Positions 1 through 10,092 of a stretch of DNA of 64,000 nt are shown here, one piece after another; positions within the stretch are counted from its first letter, which is position 1, and each line of letters starts with the position of its first letter. Both the position numbers and the translations under genes were made by a program. This DNA is from Argentina anserina (lineage: Eukaryota; Streptophyta; Magnoliopsida; Rosales; Rosaceae). Location of the stretch: the NCBI RefSeq assembly GCF_933775445.1, contig NC_065875.1:15747555-15811554 (forward strand), written 5' to 3'. A model generated the notes under the pieces. It had not been told where the DNA came from and made no database searches. It saw only the letters and a program-made list of their open reading frames with translations.

Positions 1-34
1 CATCACCTTATGGAGGCCAATATGTGTACCTTCA
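1..34 (-). repeat. 3' LTR, first 34 bases only
   Basis: These bases match 8766-8799, the start of the 5' LTR, at every position. The remaining ~790 bases lie left of the window. The element-sense sequence begins TGAAGGTACACATATTGGCC. Confidence 0.9.
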
Positions 35-35
35 A

Positions 36-46
36 TCTCCCCCTTT
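36..46 (-). other. polypurine tract of the copia element
   Basis: The minus strand reads AAAGGGGGAGA directly before the TG that opens the 3' LTR. This is the expected place and composition for the plus-strand priming site in reverse transcription. Confidence 0.85.
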
Positions 47-488
47 GGCCTTCCATGCACCTTTCACCATCAAGTACCTACACACTCACAAAGAACATCA
101 CAAGTACAAGTTTAATCAACAAATCTTAAAAACAACATGTTGAACCTCCCACTATTTTCAAACATGAAAATAGGTCACTTGACATCAAGAATCAATTATC
201 ATCCTTTTCAAGAGATCAAGTGAGAAGATCATAGGTTCTAGTAAACAAAAACCAATAACAACTTTTAGAATTCAAGTAAACATGAATAATCAAACATAGT
301 TTGTGCATAGCACTTAGGTTACAAATCAAAACCAAAATAAAAGAGTTACTACTTAGTCTCACATAGAAAATAGTTCTTAGCAAAATAAAACACCAAGCTT
401 AAAACAAGGAAAAAACAAATAGGGACTTGATGTCTCCCCCTAAGGTGATGAAGCCAAAGGAGGAGAAAGGAACGGCAGGCGATGAGCT

Positions 489-1100
489 TCAGCCACCACG
501 GCCACCTCGACGTCCTCGACCGCCTCGACGAGCACTCCTTCTAAGACCACCATTCTGATAAGGATGAACATCAATCATGTGGTGAGGAGGAGAAGGAGGA
601 GCATTAGCCACCACAGGAATTGGAGCATTTTGAGTAGCAAGCGAAGTCCTCAAACCCCGATGCTCCCGTTCTTGATAAATAGCATCCCAAAACGGACGCT
701 CCTCTGTTGGACGAGGAGAAGGAGGAGGGAAGAATCCATCTGAGCTGGATGAAGACAGGGAGTTGTGAGAAGTATTCGGTCCGGCAGGAAAAGCGTGAGG
801 AGGAGAAGTTCGCATCATGGACTGTGTTTCCGACCCGAGATCAATGAGTAGTTGTATTGCTGCCTCAATCCGATGGAGATGCCTTGTGACATTGTCATGT
901 CCAGTTTCATGCAGTAGCTGCACACGGTTGATCTGCGTCTGGAACTGCACGCCGATCCGGCCAAAAGCATGGTTGATCTCAGCAAGGGTCACTGGACGAG
1001 CAGCTGCCGCATGGTAGGTAGCGTCCTCTGGTTGTTGACGAAGCTCAGCAGCATCTCTGGCCACTGCAGAGACTCGCTGGTTACGTCTTGCTCCACTCAT
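489..1100 (-). CDS. extra sense-strand gene in the copia 3' region; unknown RGG-tailed protein
   Basis: This 203-residue frame lies between pol and the polypurine tract, in the same direction as gag-pol. I do not recognise the family. Residues ~1-95 look helical and charged, residues ~98-135 are Ser/Pro-rich, and the tail is a basic Arg/Gly tract ending RRGGRGRRGGRGG, as in RNA- or nucleic-acid-binding proteins. No transmembrane segment or signal peptide is visible, so it does not look like an envelope-type protein. A TATA-like sequence at 1193-1207 and a pyrimidine-rich leader precede the ATG, suggesting a separate transcript. It may be a captured host sequence or an accessory gene of this lineage. 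Coding status is supported by the unbroken frame and ordered composition, not by homology. Confidence 0.55.
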   Translation of the reverse strand: MSGARRNQRVSAVARDAAELRQQPEDATYHAAAARPVTLAEINHAFGRIGVQFQTQINRVQLLHETGHDNVTRHLHRIEAAIQLLIDLGSETQSMMRTSPPHAFPAGPNTSHNSLSSSSSDGFFPPPSPRPTEERPFWDAIYQEREHRGLRTSLATQNAPIPVVANAPPSPPHHMIDVHPYQNGGLRRSARRGGRGRRGGRGG

Positions 1101-1192
1101 GATGATATCCTGCGCACTTGGAATAACACAGTGAGGAAAAAGAAGGAGAGGAGGTAGAGAGCTTATGTGAAGAAAACCCTAGCCTCGTAAAG

Positions 1193-1207
1193 GTTATATA
1201 TATATAA
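1193..1207 (-). promoter_or_regulatory. TATA-like promoter of the extra copia gene
   Basis: The minus strand reads CTTATATATATATAACC about 95-105 bases before the ATG at 1100. It is followed by an AGGGTTTTC (telo-box-like) stretch and a CT-rich leader, a typical plant core-promoter arrangement. No experimental support is available. Confidence 0.45.
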
Positions 1208-2276
1208 GGATAGCATCCAAACGGAATGGACCTTGAGGAACACGAAATTAGATGTTATTTCCTTTTGAACAAAAGATATACAGGACCATGCAAAGATTGA
1301 ATGATCGATCAAAAGATATACAAGTAGAGTCAGGAAATAAGTGGGAAATATAATTCAAAAGGAAATAAACTAAGCAGAGATTGAATGATTGATCAAACAA
1401 AGGAAACACAGTGCAAGAAGGAAACAACTTTTATGACAAAACCATGCAGAGAAAACCTACCGCACCAATACTTCTCTTGCAATCTGTGGCAGCCAACAAA
1501 GGTAATAAAATAAGAGAGAGATTTTCATTCCATAAAGGATGAGATGAATTGGACAAAACCATGAAGAGAAAGTCCAAGAAAAAGTCAAACACATAACTCA
1601 AGCACACGGCAAGAATCTCATAAGGAAAATACTTGATATGCTTCATATAATCAACTAACAGGAAGACTCAATTCTAAAAGCATATTAGCAAATAAGCACT
1701 GCATGCAATACTAGTATAGAGCCCATGTTTAGTGACCTAGAGAATATAACCCATGCATGTGGCCGTTCAACAAGCACTCGAACAGAACTTCTATGACAAC
1801 TTGACAAGTGACATGCATACCGTTCATGATTTTCAAACAATGCCTAGAGGGAATGGGAAACCACAGAACACCACGAAGCAGACCAAACTTTGGAACTAGA
1901 ACATCGTAGACCATACTCTCACTGAGCTCGCAAGGAAGGAGACCAAAATGTTAAGGAAACACTAAACAAGTCCAAGCATATCATACAACTATAGGAAGAG
2001 TTACGACAATTACCTGGACATTCTTATTGAGGAAGACAATACACTTTATCAATCTCACAAACATGCATCCTCGAGTAATACACATGACCATTAGCCAATA
2101 GTAAGATGTGATGTGCAATGAGGATACTTCATAATGGGAAAGAAAATGAGGAGTGATTAAATGCGCAAGCCAACTTAAACGACACTCCCCCCTATCTCTC
2201 CAGTAAATCGCCTTATAACATCATAATTCGTATTTTTCTTATTTTCATAATATAAGCTTAGTACATTGCTGAGACA

Positions 2277-2278
<2 letters not shown>
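1208..2278. other. non-coding 3' region of the copia element
   Basis: This lies between the extra gene and the poly-A/tandem-duplication block. It is AT-rich, with no convincing reading frame and no recognised motif. Short frames here are unremarkable. Confidence 0.5.
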
Positions 2279-2312
<34 letters not shown>

Positions 2313-2490
2313 CCACCGTGGAGACCAAGCCAGCCCATTCCAACAGGTATCGAGTAGTTAGTCAATCCCTGGAGAGGAGAGCTAGCCTGGCCTAAAGAAA
2401 TCATATCCTCCGGGGAGACCAAACCAGTCCATTCCTCTAGGAGTCGAGTAGTTAGTCAACTCCTGGAGATGTAGAACTAGCCTGGCCTAA
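2279..2490 (-). repeat. tandem duplication followed by poly(A) tract inside the copia 3' region
   Basis: On the minus strand two diverged copies of an ~80-base unit (about 2410-2490 and 2317-2396) are followed by an uninterrupted run of 32 A (2310-2279). Both copies share a GGCCAGGCTAG start, a GACTAACTACTCGA centre and a TTGGTCTCC end. A sequence followed by a pure poly(A) tail resembles an inserted retroposed transcript. No RNA polymerase III boxes are obvious. Confidence 0.6.
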
Positions 2491-2537
2491 GACTGCATGC
2501 ACAAATTCCTTAATTTTTTTTTTTTTTGCATGCAGTC
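2491..2537. repeat. 10-bp inverted repeat around a T run
   Basis: GACTGCATGC (2491-2500) and its exact complement GCATGCAGTC (2528-2537) flank a 27-base spacer that ends in a run of T. It could fold into a hairpin in the retrotransposon RNA or mark an old insertion boundary. Confidence 0.6.
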
Positions 2538-2811
2538 ACAATCTATAACATGTATTCAACTACACCGGCTCCTGATTAGGTGACTCAACTCAGATTTGTC
2601 CACCACTATGAAATATGTGTACGTGAGAATCAAACATACTGGCCAATGATCATAAATAATATTTGAGAACACTAGATGAGAGATCCAAAGTAACAATGTC
2701 AAGGGCTCTAAAGAACAAACATGTAAAATGCAATAACTCATCTATAGTAAGATAAGATCAAGGACAGGGAACGATTACCTTGACATAGGTACTTAGAGAG
2801 ACTGTTATTTG

Positions 2812-5800
2812 TCAATATTGAGAGCAAATGCCAATGGCATTACGTAAGGTCAGAAATCGTTCTGTATCTAGAGGTTTGGTGAACAAATCTGCCCATTGAT
2901 AATTAGTAGAAACAAATTCTAATGATAGAATATTCTTATCAACAAGTTCACGAATGAAATGATAACGTATATCTATGTGTTTAGTCCTAGTATGTTGAAC
3001 AGGATTTTTGGAAATATTAATAGCACTTGTATTATCACAGAAAATCACAAGTTTACCCTGTGGAATACCATAATCCTTAAGCATATTCTTCATCCAAAGC
3101 ATTTGAGTACAACAACTCCCTGCGGCAACATATTCAGCTTCTGCAGTAGACAATGAAGTACAATTTTGTTTCTTACTATGCCATGCAACTAAATTCTTAC
3201 CAACAAAGAAACAACCTCCACTTGTGCTTTTTCGATCTTGCAAGTTACCTCCCCAATCTGCATCAGAATAACCTGCAATTTCAGCATTAGTGTCATACGT
3301 ATAAAATACACCACATGTTATACTTCCAGAAATATAGCGAATAATTCGTTTAACAGCTTCCAAATGTGACTCTTTTGGATTGGCCTGAAACCTGGCACAA
3401 ACACCTACACTGTAAGATATATCAGGACGACTAGCAGTAAGGTAAAGCAAACTACCAATCATACTACGATATTTAGTTTGGTCAACAGACTTACCATCAA
3501 GATCATGACATAACTTTATGGTGGTACTCATAGGTGTACTAACAGATTTCTTCTCAGTCATACCAAATTTCTTAATGAGGTTTTCAGCATATTTTGATTG
3601 GGATAGAAAAATGCCATTATGATTTTGTTTAATTTGTAGACCCAAAAAGTAAGTAAGTTCACCACACATACTCATCTCAAACTCATTGGTCATGATTCTA
3701 GTGAATTCTTTTACTAAAACATTAGAAGTAGAGCCAAAAACAATATCATCAACATAAACTTGTGCAACCATGAGATGACTTTCAACATGCTTAACAAATA
3801 GAGTTTTGTCTACAGTGCCTCGGAAATAACCTTGAGAAACAAGATAAGTAGAGAGTTTATCATACCAGGCACGAGGAGCCTGTTTAAGACCATAAACAGC
3901 CTTTTTAAGTTTCCAAACGTAATCAGGATGATGAATATCTTTGAATCCCGGAGGTTGTTCAACAAACACTTCCTCCTGTACTTCACCATTTAAAAAAGCA
4001 GTTTTTACATCCATTTGAAATAACTTAAACTTACGTTGACAAGCAATGGCTAACAAAAGTCTGATGGATTCAAGTCGAGCCACCGGGGCAAAAGTTTCAT
4101 CAAAGTCCAGACCTTCGACCTGTGAATATCCTTGAGCAACTAATCTTGCTTTATTTCTTGTGATTGTGCCATGTTCATCCATTTTATTCCTGAAAATCCA
4201 CTTAGTACCAACAACATTAGTGTTCTCAGGACGAGGAACAAGAATCCATACCTCATTCTTTTCAAATTGATTTAGTTCCTCTTGCATTGCATTGATCCAA
4301 TCATCATCTAACAAAGCCTCCTTGATATTTTTAGGTTCTATCAAAGAAACAAATCCAAAACATTTTAATTTGTTAGTTTCTTTAACTCTTTCTTTGACAA
4401 AACTTACTAGAGCTTTATTGATGTCCACAATTTCTGTGTTGGAGCATTCAGAGTCGTCTTTTGTGGTTGAAGTAACCTCAACCGTCTTTCTTCTTGTACG
4501 CATGCCTTCACCAGTATCTCCAATGATATCATTGAATGAATGATCTTTTCTAACCTGCTTGAATCCGGTTCGATATTTTACTACAGGTTGTAGATTTTGA
4601 TCCACTTCTGTGACTGCTTCCTGTGAGTGTACATTCTCATCTTTTGAACTCGTTAGATTTTCTTCAGATAAATTGGACTCATTAAAATTATCATCAACAG
4701 AAACATTAATGGAATCCATGACAGTTCGAGTTTCTTTATTATACACTCTATAAGCACGACTGTTTAGAGAATAGCCAAGAAAAATACCTGAGTCTGATCT
4801 TGGAGCAAATTTTGCTAGATGTTCACGGTCTTTTAGAATATAACAAGGATTTCCAAAAACATGAAAGTAACTTACATCAGGTTTCTTACCTTTCCATAAT
4901 TCATAAGGAGTGTTCTTTGTACCTGAACGAAGAAGAACTCGATTCCCAACGTAGCATGCAGTATTTACAGCTTCAGCCCAAAAATTCTCACTTAAACCTG
5001 TTGAATGCAACATTACCCTTGCCATGTCTAATAGGGATCTGTTTTTACGTTCAGCTATTCCATTCTGTTGAGGAGTTATGGGAGCTGAAAACTCATGAAG
5101 CACACCGTAATCTCGACAATATTTAAAAAATCTGGAATTTTTAAATTCAGTTCCATTGTCAGATCTAATTCTAGCGATTTGAAGATTAGCTTGTTGTTTT
5201 TCCACTGTAAGTTGTTTACTCAATTTTTCGAAAGAATCAAATGTCTCACTTTTATCCTTTAGAAAATCAACCCAGGTAAATCGAGAATAGTCATCAACAA
5301 CAACAAAAATATATTCCTTACCAGCCATACTTACAGTAGCAGAAGGTCCCATTAAATCCATATGTAACAACTCCAAAGGTTGAGATGATGAGGAAGCATT
5401 CACAACTTTATGATTTGCACGAGTTTGTTTACCTGTTTTACATCCTCCACAAATAACATCAGTACGACCACTTAATGTAGGTAAGCCTCTTACTAATTTT
5501 TGACTAGATAGTCTAAGCAAATCTTGACAGTTTAGATGACCAAGACGCTTATGCCAAAGCTCCATGGTTTCCTCAACTGAGCTAGTCCTGAAACACGATT
5601 CCGAGTTGTCAGATTTTAAATTAGATGCAACATGATAACAATTATCTCCTGATCTAACCCCTCCCATCACAACTGTACCATCTTTGTCAAAGACCACACA
5701 ACGGCGTTTGTTAAACCAGACATCTTCATACTCATCAGCTAATTGACTAACACTAATAAGGTTATTTGATAAACCTTCAACATAAAGAACATTATTTAAG

Positions 5801-7923
5801 CAGTTAAGATCCTGAGATCTGATTGAGCCTTTTCCTCTAATTTTTGCTTTCTTCCCGTCTCCAAAAGTAACAGCACCTGTCACACCTGATTCTTCTAAGT
5901 CAGAAAACCAATGTTTGTTACCACACATGTGTCTAGAACACCCACTATCAATATACCAAGTGTCCTCTTGTCTAGCAGATAATGCAGTAATAGCAACATT
6001 ACATGTAGCCTTAATATCATTCGATTCATAATCTATATCAATATAGCACAAATTACAAAACGCTTCTATGGAATCATGATTATATTTTTTTCTCCAAACC
6101 TTCTTACCTGAAGGTCTCCTAACCATATCTGCGTCCTGTTTAGATTCTTTATAAGATTTAGACAAGCCAACAAAACGAGAAATATCAAGTAAAAGCTGAC
6201 TATGTTCTTTCAACTTACTTCGAATATCTTGTATATCTTCCTCATACCTATCATTCGAGTTTACAATATTTGATTTGAATGAGGTCTGAAGTTTTTCCGA
6301 TTCTACATGTTCTTTAATGTATTTCTCACATTCCTTTGAACCTGATTGTTCACGGACAAAGTTAGTGTAAAAATTCGGATTTTTAGTTGAGCTACTCTTA
6401 CCAGTATATCCAAGTCCAGTTCGATCGTTGTAGCTTTTTCCTGTACTCAGAATATCAGATAGTGATTTCGAACTATGTTGAAACTTTTCAACCTTGGTAT
6501 TCGTTCCATCAAGCAAAACCTGCAACTTGCCAAGTTTAGAGTTTAATAAGTCAATTAAATTATTCTTTTCTGTTACCTCACTTTGTAGCATTTGAATTTT
6601 GGCTAACAGATGCTTTCGTTCAATCACTTGACCACCATAGTCATTTTTCGTCCGCATGTGCAGTTTCTCCTCTTCCCATTTCACTTTTTCGTTTTCCAGC
6701 ATCTCTACTTGTTGTTTTAATAGAAGATTTTTTTCAGAAATTTGCTCTGCAGCTTTTATAACTCTTGCTTGATATTCAAACATCTCATTATCTTCATAGC
6801 TGTTGTCTTCATCTTCTTCTTGATCCTCATTTTCAGAACCTGCATAATCTAACGAGAAAGAAGATACAAGAGCAAATGTTTTGTCCCTTTTTGTGGAGCT
6901 ATCATCATCATCACTCCAAGATGTCTTGTAAGCCTTGTTACCTGAATCAGTCTTTTTATTCCCACAATCAGTAGCAATGTGGCCAATGCCACCACAAGTA
7001 TAACATTTCTTATTGTTGTTACTACTACTTCCATACTCATACTTTCTTTGAGAGAAATTTTCACTACGTTTTTCAAAATTTTTATTATTAAAACTTCTCC
7101 TAGAATTAAGATTATTTTGTTTGTTCCTATTATTTTTCTGATTCAAAAATTTCTTAAACTCTTTAGTCAACAGTAATATTTCATTGTGTTCAGAATCCTC
7201 AGACTTTGATTTTGAGGGTTCAGTAACTTTTAAGGCAATATTTTTTGAATTCTTACCTTTTGGTCTTTCATCCTCATCCAGCTCCATCTCCCAAGCCTTT
7301 AGATTTCCAATCAACAAGTCCACAGAATATTCGTTTAGATTATATTGCTCCTGGATTGTTGTCTTCTTCATCCTGTATGACTTTGGAAGAGATCGTAATA
7401 TTTTCCTTACAATATCGGATTCTTGTAATGGTCTTCCAAGGCTTTCACATAAACTAGAGAGATCAGTAAAACGACTATAAAAATCATCAATAGTTTCATC
7501 ATCTCTCATTTTCAAGGCATCAATTTCAGAATAATATTGTTGTAATCTTTGTTCTTTTACAATATCATTACCTTCATTTAAAACACAAAGTTTATCCCAA
7601 ACCTGTTTGGCGGTAACGCAATTCTGAACTCTTTTCTTTTCATCTCTGCTCATTGATGCGTAAAGAGCATTTAAAGCTTTGTGGTTTCCTTCACTAGCTT
7701 TGATTTCCTTGTCAGTCCACTCATCTTCATCTTTTAATTCTTGCATAGCCGATCCTTCAGGAGCTTTTGAATCAACCTCTTTCATTGGAGGATTCCATCC
7801 ACGTTCGACACTTCTCCATGCATGGAAGTCAATGCCATATATAAACGATCTCATTTGGAGTTTCCATTGAGCAAAATCCATGCTAGCGAGCAAAGGTGGC
7901 TGATTCAATCCTTGACGTTCCAT
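2812..7923 (-). CDS. copia Gag-Pol polyprotein
   Basis: A single unbroken frame of 1703 residues. Gag occupies roughly residues 1-350 with a CCHC zinc knuckle at 307-320 (CYTCGGIGHIATDC). A long charged, coiled-coil-like stretch follows at ~380-600. The aspartic protease has DSGCSRHM near 659. The integrase has its zinc region near 790-835 (LWHKRLGHLN, then CGGCKTGK) and a DDE core with D near 856, D near 922 (SDNGTEF) and E near 958. Reverse transcriptase follows with FQMDVKTAFLNG and YVDD. RNase H closes the frame with SDADWGG, STAEAEYVA and CDNTSAI. All catalytic residues I looked for are present and there are no frameshifts or stops, so the element may be autonomous. The start at 7923 lies just after the primer-binding site. 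Confidence 0.95.
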   Translation of the reverse strand: MERQGLNQPPLLASMDFAQWKLQMRSFIYGIDFHAWRSVERGWNPPMKEVDSKAPEGSAMQELKDEDEWTDKEIKASEGNHKALNALYASMSRDEKKRVQNCVTAKQVWDKLCVLNEGNDIVKEQRLQQYYSEIDALKMRDDETIDDFYSRFTDLSSLCESLGRPLQESDIVRKILRSLPKSYRMKKTTIQEQYNLNEYSVDLLIGNLKAWEMELDEDERPKGKNSKNIALKVTEPSKSKSEDSEHNEILLLTKEFKKFLNQKNNRNKQNNLNSRRSFNNKNFEKRSENFSQRKYEYGSSSNNNKKCYTCGGIGHIATDCGNKKTDSGNKAYKTSWSDDDDSSTKRDKTFALVSSFSLDYAGSENEDQEEDEDNSYEDNEMFEYQARVIKAAEQISEKNLLLKQQVEMLENEKVKWEEEKLHMRTKNDYGGQVIERKHLLAKIQMLQSEVTEKNNLIDLLNSKLGKLQVLLDGTNTKVEKFQHSSKSLSDILSTGKSYNDRTGLGYTGKSSSTKNPNFYTNFVREQSGSKECEKYIKEHVESEKLQTSFKSNIVNSNDRYEEDIQDIRSKLKEHSQLLLDISRFVGLSKSYKESKQDADMVRRPSGKKVWRKKYNHDSIEAFCNLCYIDIDYESNDIKATCNVAITALSARQEDTWYIDSGCSRHMCGNKHWFSDLEESGVTGAVTFGDGKKAKIRGKGSIRSQDLNCLNNVLYVEGLSNNLISVSQLADEYEDVWFNKRRCVVFDKDGTVVMGGVRSGDNCYHVASNLKSDNSESCFRTSSVEETMELWHKRLGHLNCQDLLRLSSQKLVRGLPTLSGRTDVICGGCKTGKQTRANHKVVNASSSSQPLELLHMDLMGPSATVSMAGKEYIFVVVDDYSRFTWVDFLKDKSETFDSFEKLSKQLTVEKQQANLQIARIRSDNGTEFKNSRFFKYCRDYGVLHEFSAPITPQQNGIAERKNRSLLDMARVMLHSTGLSENFWAEAVNTACYVGNRVLLRSGTKNTPYELWKGKKPDVSYFHVFGNPCYILKDREHLAKFAPRSDSGIFLGYSLNSRAYRVYNKETRTVMDSINVSVDDNFNESNLSEENLTSSKDENVHSQEAVTEVDQNLQPVVKYRTGFKQVRKDHSFNDIIGDTGEGMRTRRKTVEVTSTTKDDSECSNTEIVDINKALVSFVKERVKETNKLKCFGFVSLIEPKNIKEALLDDDWINAMQEELNQFEKNEVWILVPRPENTNVVGTKWIFRNKMDEHGTITRNKARLVAQGYSQVEGLDFDETFAPVARLESIRLLLAIACQRKFKLFQMDVKTAFLNGEVQEEVFVEQPPGFKDIHHPDYVWKLKKAVYGLKQAPRAWYDKLSTYLVSQGYFRGTVDKTLFVKHVESHLMVAQVYVDDIVFGSTSNVLVKEFTRIMTNEFEMSMCGELTYFLGLQIKQNHNGIFLSQSKYAENLIKKFGMTEKKSVSTPMSTTIKLCHDLDGKSVDQTKYRSMIGSLLYLTASRPDISYSVGVCARFQANPKESHLEAVKRIIRYISGSITCGVFYTYDTNAEIAGYSDADWGGNLQDRKSTSGGCFFVGKNLVAWHSKKQNCTSLSTAEAEYVAAGSCCTQMLWMKNMLKDYGIPQGKLVIFCDNTSAINISKNPVQHTRTKHIDIRYHFIRELVDKNILSLEFVSTNYQWADLFTKPLDTERFLTLRNAIGICSQY

Positions 7924-7957
7924 CTTGAGCTAGATCTACCGGACACCTCCAGTACCT

Positions 7958-7969
7958 GCTCTGATGCCA
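7958..7969 (-). other. primer-binding site, initiator tRNA-Met type
   Basis: The minus strand reads TGGCATCAGAGC two bases after the 5' LTR, one base different from the common copia site TGGTATCAGAGC complementary to the 3' end of initiator tRNA-Met. Confidence 0.85.
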
Positions 7970-8137
7970 ATTGAAAATACAAGATAGAACAATAACGAGT
8001 AATAGCAGCGGAAAATATAGAAGAATTTCACTTTTCTATTGAACAATTCATATTACAAAGATTACACCTTAATCTATGATAATATAGTTCTCAAAAGTAA
8101 AATACTTCTTACTTGATAGTCACAATCAAGCATGAAA

Positions 8138-8228
8138 CAACCTCACTAAGATCGTTGCTTCAAGTGTCGATACAACCTCACTAAGATCGTTGTAGACACA
8201 TGGATGATCAACCTCACTAAGAACGTTG
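8138..8228. repeat. three spaced direct repeats in the copia LTR
   Basis: CAACCTCACTAAGATCGTTG occurs at 8138-8157 and 8173-8192, and with one change at 8209-8228. The spacing is 35-36 bases. They lie downstream of the TATA-like sequences in element sense, so they would be in the transcribed leader. Confidence 0.8.
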
Positions 8229-8398
8229 ATGTCGCCACTAAGGTCTTCAAAGGAGTCACAAAGATCTCCTAGAACAAATCTCCTTGTTGATGTGAAATTC
8301 TTCTCACTTCCCTCCTCTTTTCTTCTTTTCCTCTCTTTCTCTCCTTCTCTCTATTTTCTTCTTCTTTTTCACGTCTCTCTCTTTTTGGCTCTAGTATG

Positions 8399-8406
8399 TA
8401 TATAAG
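8399..8406 (-). promoter_or_regulatory. TATA box of the copia LTR
   Basis: The minus strand reads CTTATATA in a sequence running toward gag. It is the more TATA-like of two candidates; the other is the TA run at 8446-8463. Confidence 0.5.
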
Positions 8407-8799
8407 GCATCAATCTCTCTTTTTTTCTGTACAACCCCACTGCCTCTATATATATATATATCTCCTTTTGATCACTCACGGCCAGCCACCAAACCCTAGC
8501 ACTAATAGAGATTGATATACATTCCTAATATCACTCTATCTAGGAAAGGAAAAAATCATCTCAATATGGAAAACATCTTTTACTCCAAACCCTTTTCCAT
8601 AACAATTTCTATATACCCAAATATAGATAATTCGACCCATAATTGGAATCAATCACACCCTACTTACGTGAGGTACATACCGGCCCGTCTAGGCAATTTC
8701 CTAGTCCAACTAGGAAAGAACTTCAATGCTCCCCCTTAACTTGATCTTCATTCCTTTTGTGTCTTCATCACCTTATGGAGGCCAATATGTGTACCTTCA

Positions 8800-9428
8800 C
8801 AATGCATGCACTAGCTAGCTAGGGACACGCTTTTATTTTCTGCATAGATCTCAAGTTAGAACAGAGAATGGGGATCGGAGAATGGGCAACAAGTAATGGC
8901 TATCCGATGTATTACTAGGTAAGTTAAGTATGTATTATGGCAAATTATAAAAAGGTGTCTTTCCTAACTTATTTTAGAAAAATGTCATTACTTATGAATT
9001 AATTATAAAAGGATCACCACATTTAAGTAGAAATTAAAAAAAGTTAATAAAATTAGAAAAAATCACTTTAAAAATATTTTTATGGACTGTTTTGTCATTT
9101 CTCATTCTTTTTTTTCCTTTTTTTCTTCTTCTAATTTCGGCCATAACTTTTCCGTCCGGCGATAGATTTTGACGAAATTGGTACCGTTAGAAAGATCTCG
9201 CTCCCCTCTTTCATTTGATATACTATCCACTCCAAATCAACCAACCGTATAAGGCGCAACAACCATCGTAAAGGGTTTCCGCCATCGATGGAGGTGCTCC
9301 AAGCAATTCCGGCGAAACCGAAGCTCAAGGTTCCCTAATTCTAGCTATTCTTTTCAATCTGAACATACTTATACCAATCTCATTTGAATTTTAATAAAAT
9401 TTCGCATATTTCCACATTTTCTCTAGAC
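8800..9428. other. repeat-like flank of the copia insertion, no gene seen
   Basis: AT-rich sequence followed at ~9120-9330 by a stretch (TTCGGCCATAACTTTTCCGT and onward) of the kind often seen in dispersed plant repeats. I see no gene. Together with the minisatellite and the KCS fragment that follow, it may belong to one composite transposon. Confidence 0.35.
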
Positions 9429-9991
9429 ATGTCACACCTCCTGTCACAACCACTGTCACACTATCTCTTAACTGTCACACCTCCTGTCACAACCGCTATC
9501 ACACCCACTGTCACAAAAGCTGTCACACTATCTATTTACATTAATTGTCACACCTCCTGTCACACATCCTGTCACACCTCCTGTCACAATCACTGTCACA
9601 CACATTCCCCTGTCACAACCCCTGTCACAGCTGCTGTCACACTCACTGTCACACTTGCTATCACACTACCTATCATACCTGCTTTCACACTACTTATCAC
9701 AGCTGATAGCACACCCACTATCACACCTCCTATCACAATACCTATCACACCCGTTGTCACACATATCGCAGCCACTGTCATACCTGCTATCATAGCCACT
9801 ATCACACATGCCGTCACACTACCTATCACAACCGTTATCACACTACCTGTCACAGATGCTGTCACAGATGTCACACTACCTATCACAGATGTTGTCATAG
9901 ATCCTATCACATATGCTGTCACAGCTGCTGTCACACTACCTATCACAGCTGCTATCACCAGTCACACTACCTATCACAACATCTGTCACAA
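9429..9991 (+). repeat. 12-bp minisatellite, (CTGTCACANNNN)n
   Basis: About 560 bases of imperfect repeats built on CTGTCACA or CTATCACA plus four variable bases, roughly 45 units. Because 12 is a multiple of three, both strands stay open for long stretches; on the plus strand it encodes a Thr/Val/Pro/Ala-rich repeat within a 242-residue frame (9384-10112). I treat the frame as a by-product of the repeat, since no homology or signal peptide supports a protein. Confidence 0.85.
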
Positions 9992-10092
9992 CACAAAATT
10001 TCGTTCACAGAGGAGAAACTCGAAAATGTACGAAAAAGATTTTTATGGGTCAGTCTACGATGACTGGTTTGTTCACATAGGAGAATCTATAG

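Larger units (their letters stand above)
1..8799 (-). mobile_element. Ty1/copia LTR retrotransposon, nearly complete, minus strand
   Basis: The window opens inside the 3' LTR of this element, of which 34 bases are visible, and the 5' LTR ends at 8799. Read on the minus strand the order is 5' LTR (8799-7972), a 2-bp gap, primer-binding site (7969-7958), gag-pol (7923-2812), a ~2.8 kb 3' region with an extra gene (1100-489), polypurine tract (46-36) and 3' LTR (34 onward). Protease, integrase, reverse transcriptase and RNase H occur in copia order. With a second LTR of ~0.83 kb the full element would be about 9.6 kb. The long coiled-coil extension after Gag and the extra gene after pol recall the Sirevirus lineage, but that is inference. 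The target duplication cannot be checked because the left end lies outside the window. Confidence 0.95.
7972..8799 (-). repeat. 5' LTR of the copia element (828 bp)
   Basis: Element-sense sequence begins TGAAGG and ends TATTTTCA, with TG...CA ends. The right boundary is fixed by the match with positions 1-34, and the left boundary by the adjacent primer site. It contains TATA-like sequences at 8399-8406 and 8446-8463, a CT-rich stretch, and three copies of a ~20-base motif near its 3' end. Confidence 0.9.

Noticed and set aside
8138..8228. CRISPR-like spaced repeats
   Set aside because: Three short repeats inside a plant LTR; eukaryotic context and no array.
9596..9958. 120-residue minus-strand frame over the minisatellite
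   Set aside because: It is the mirror image of a 12-base repeat that lacks stops in several frames; no start context, signal or homology supports it.
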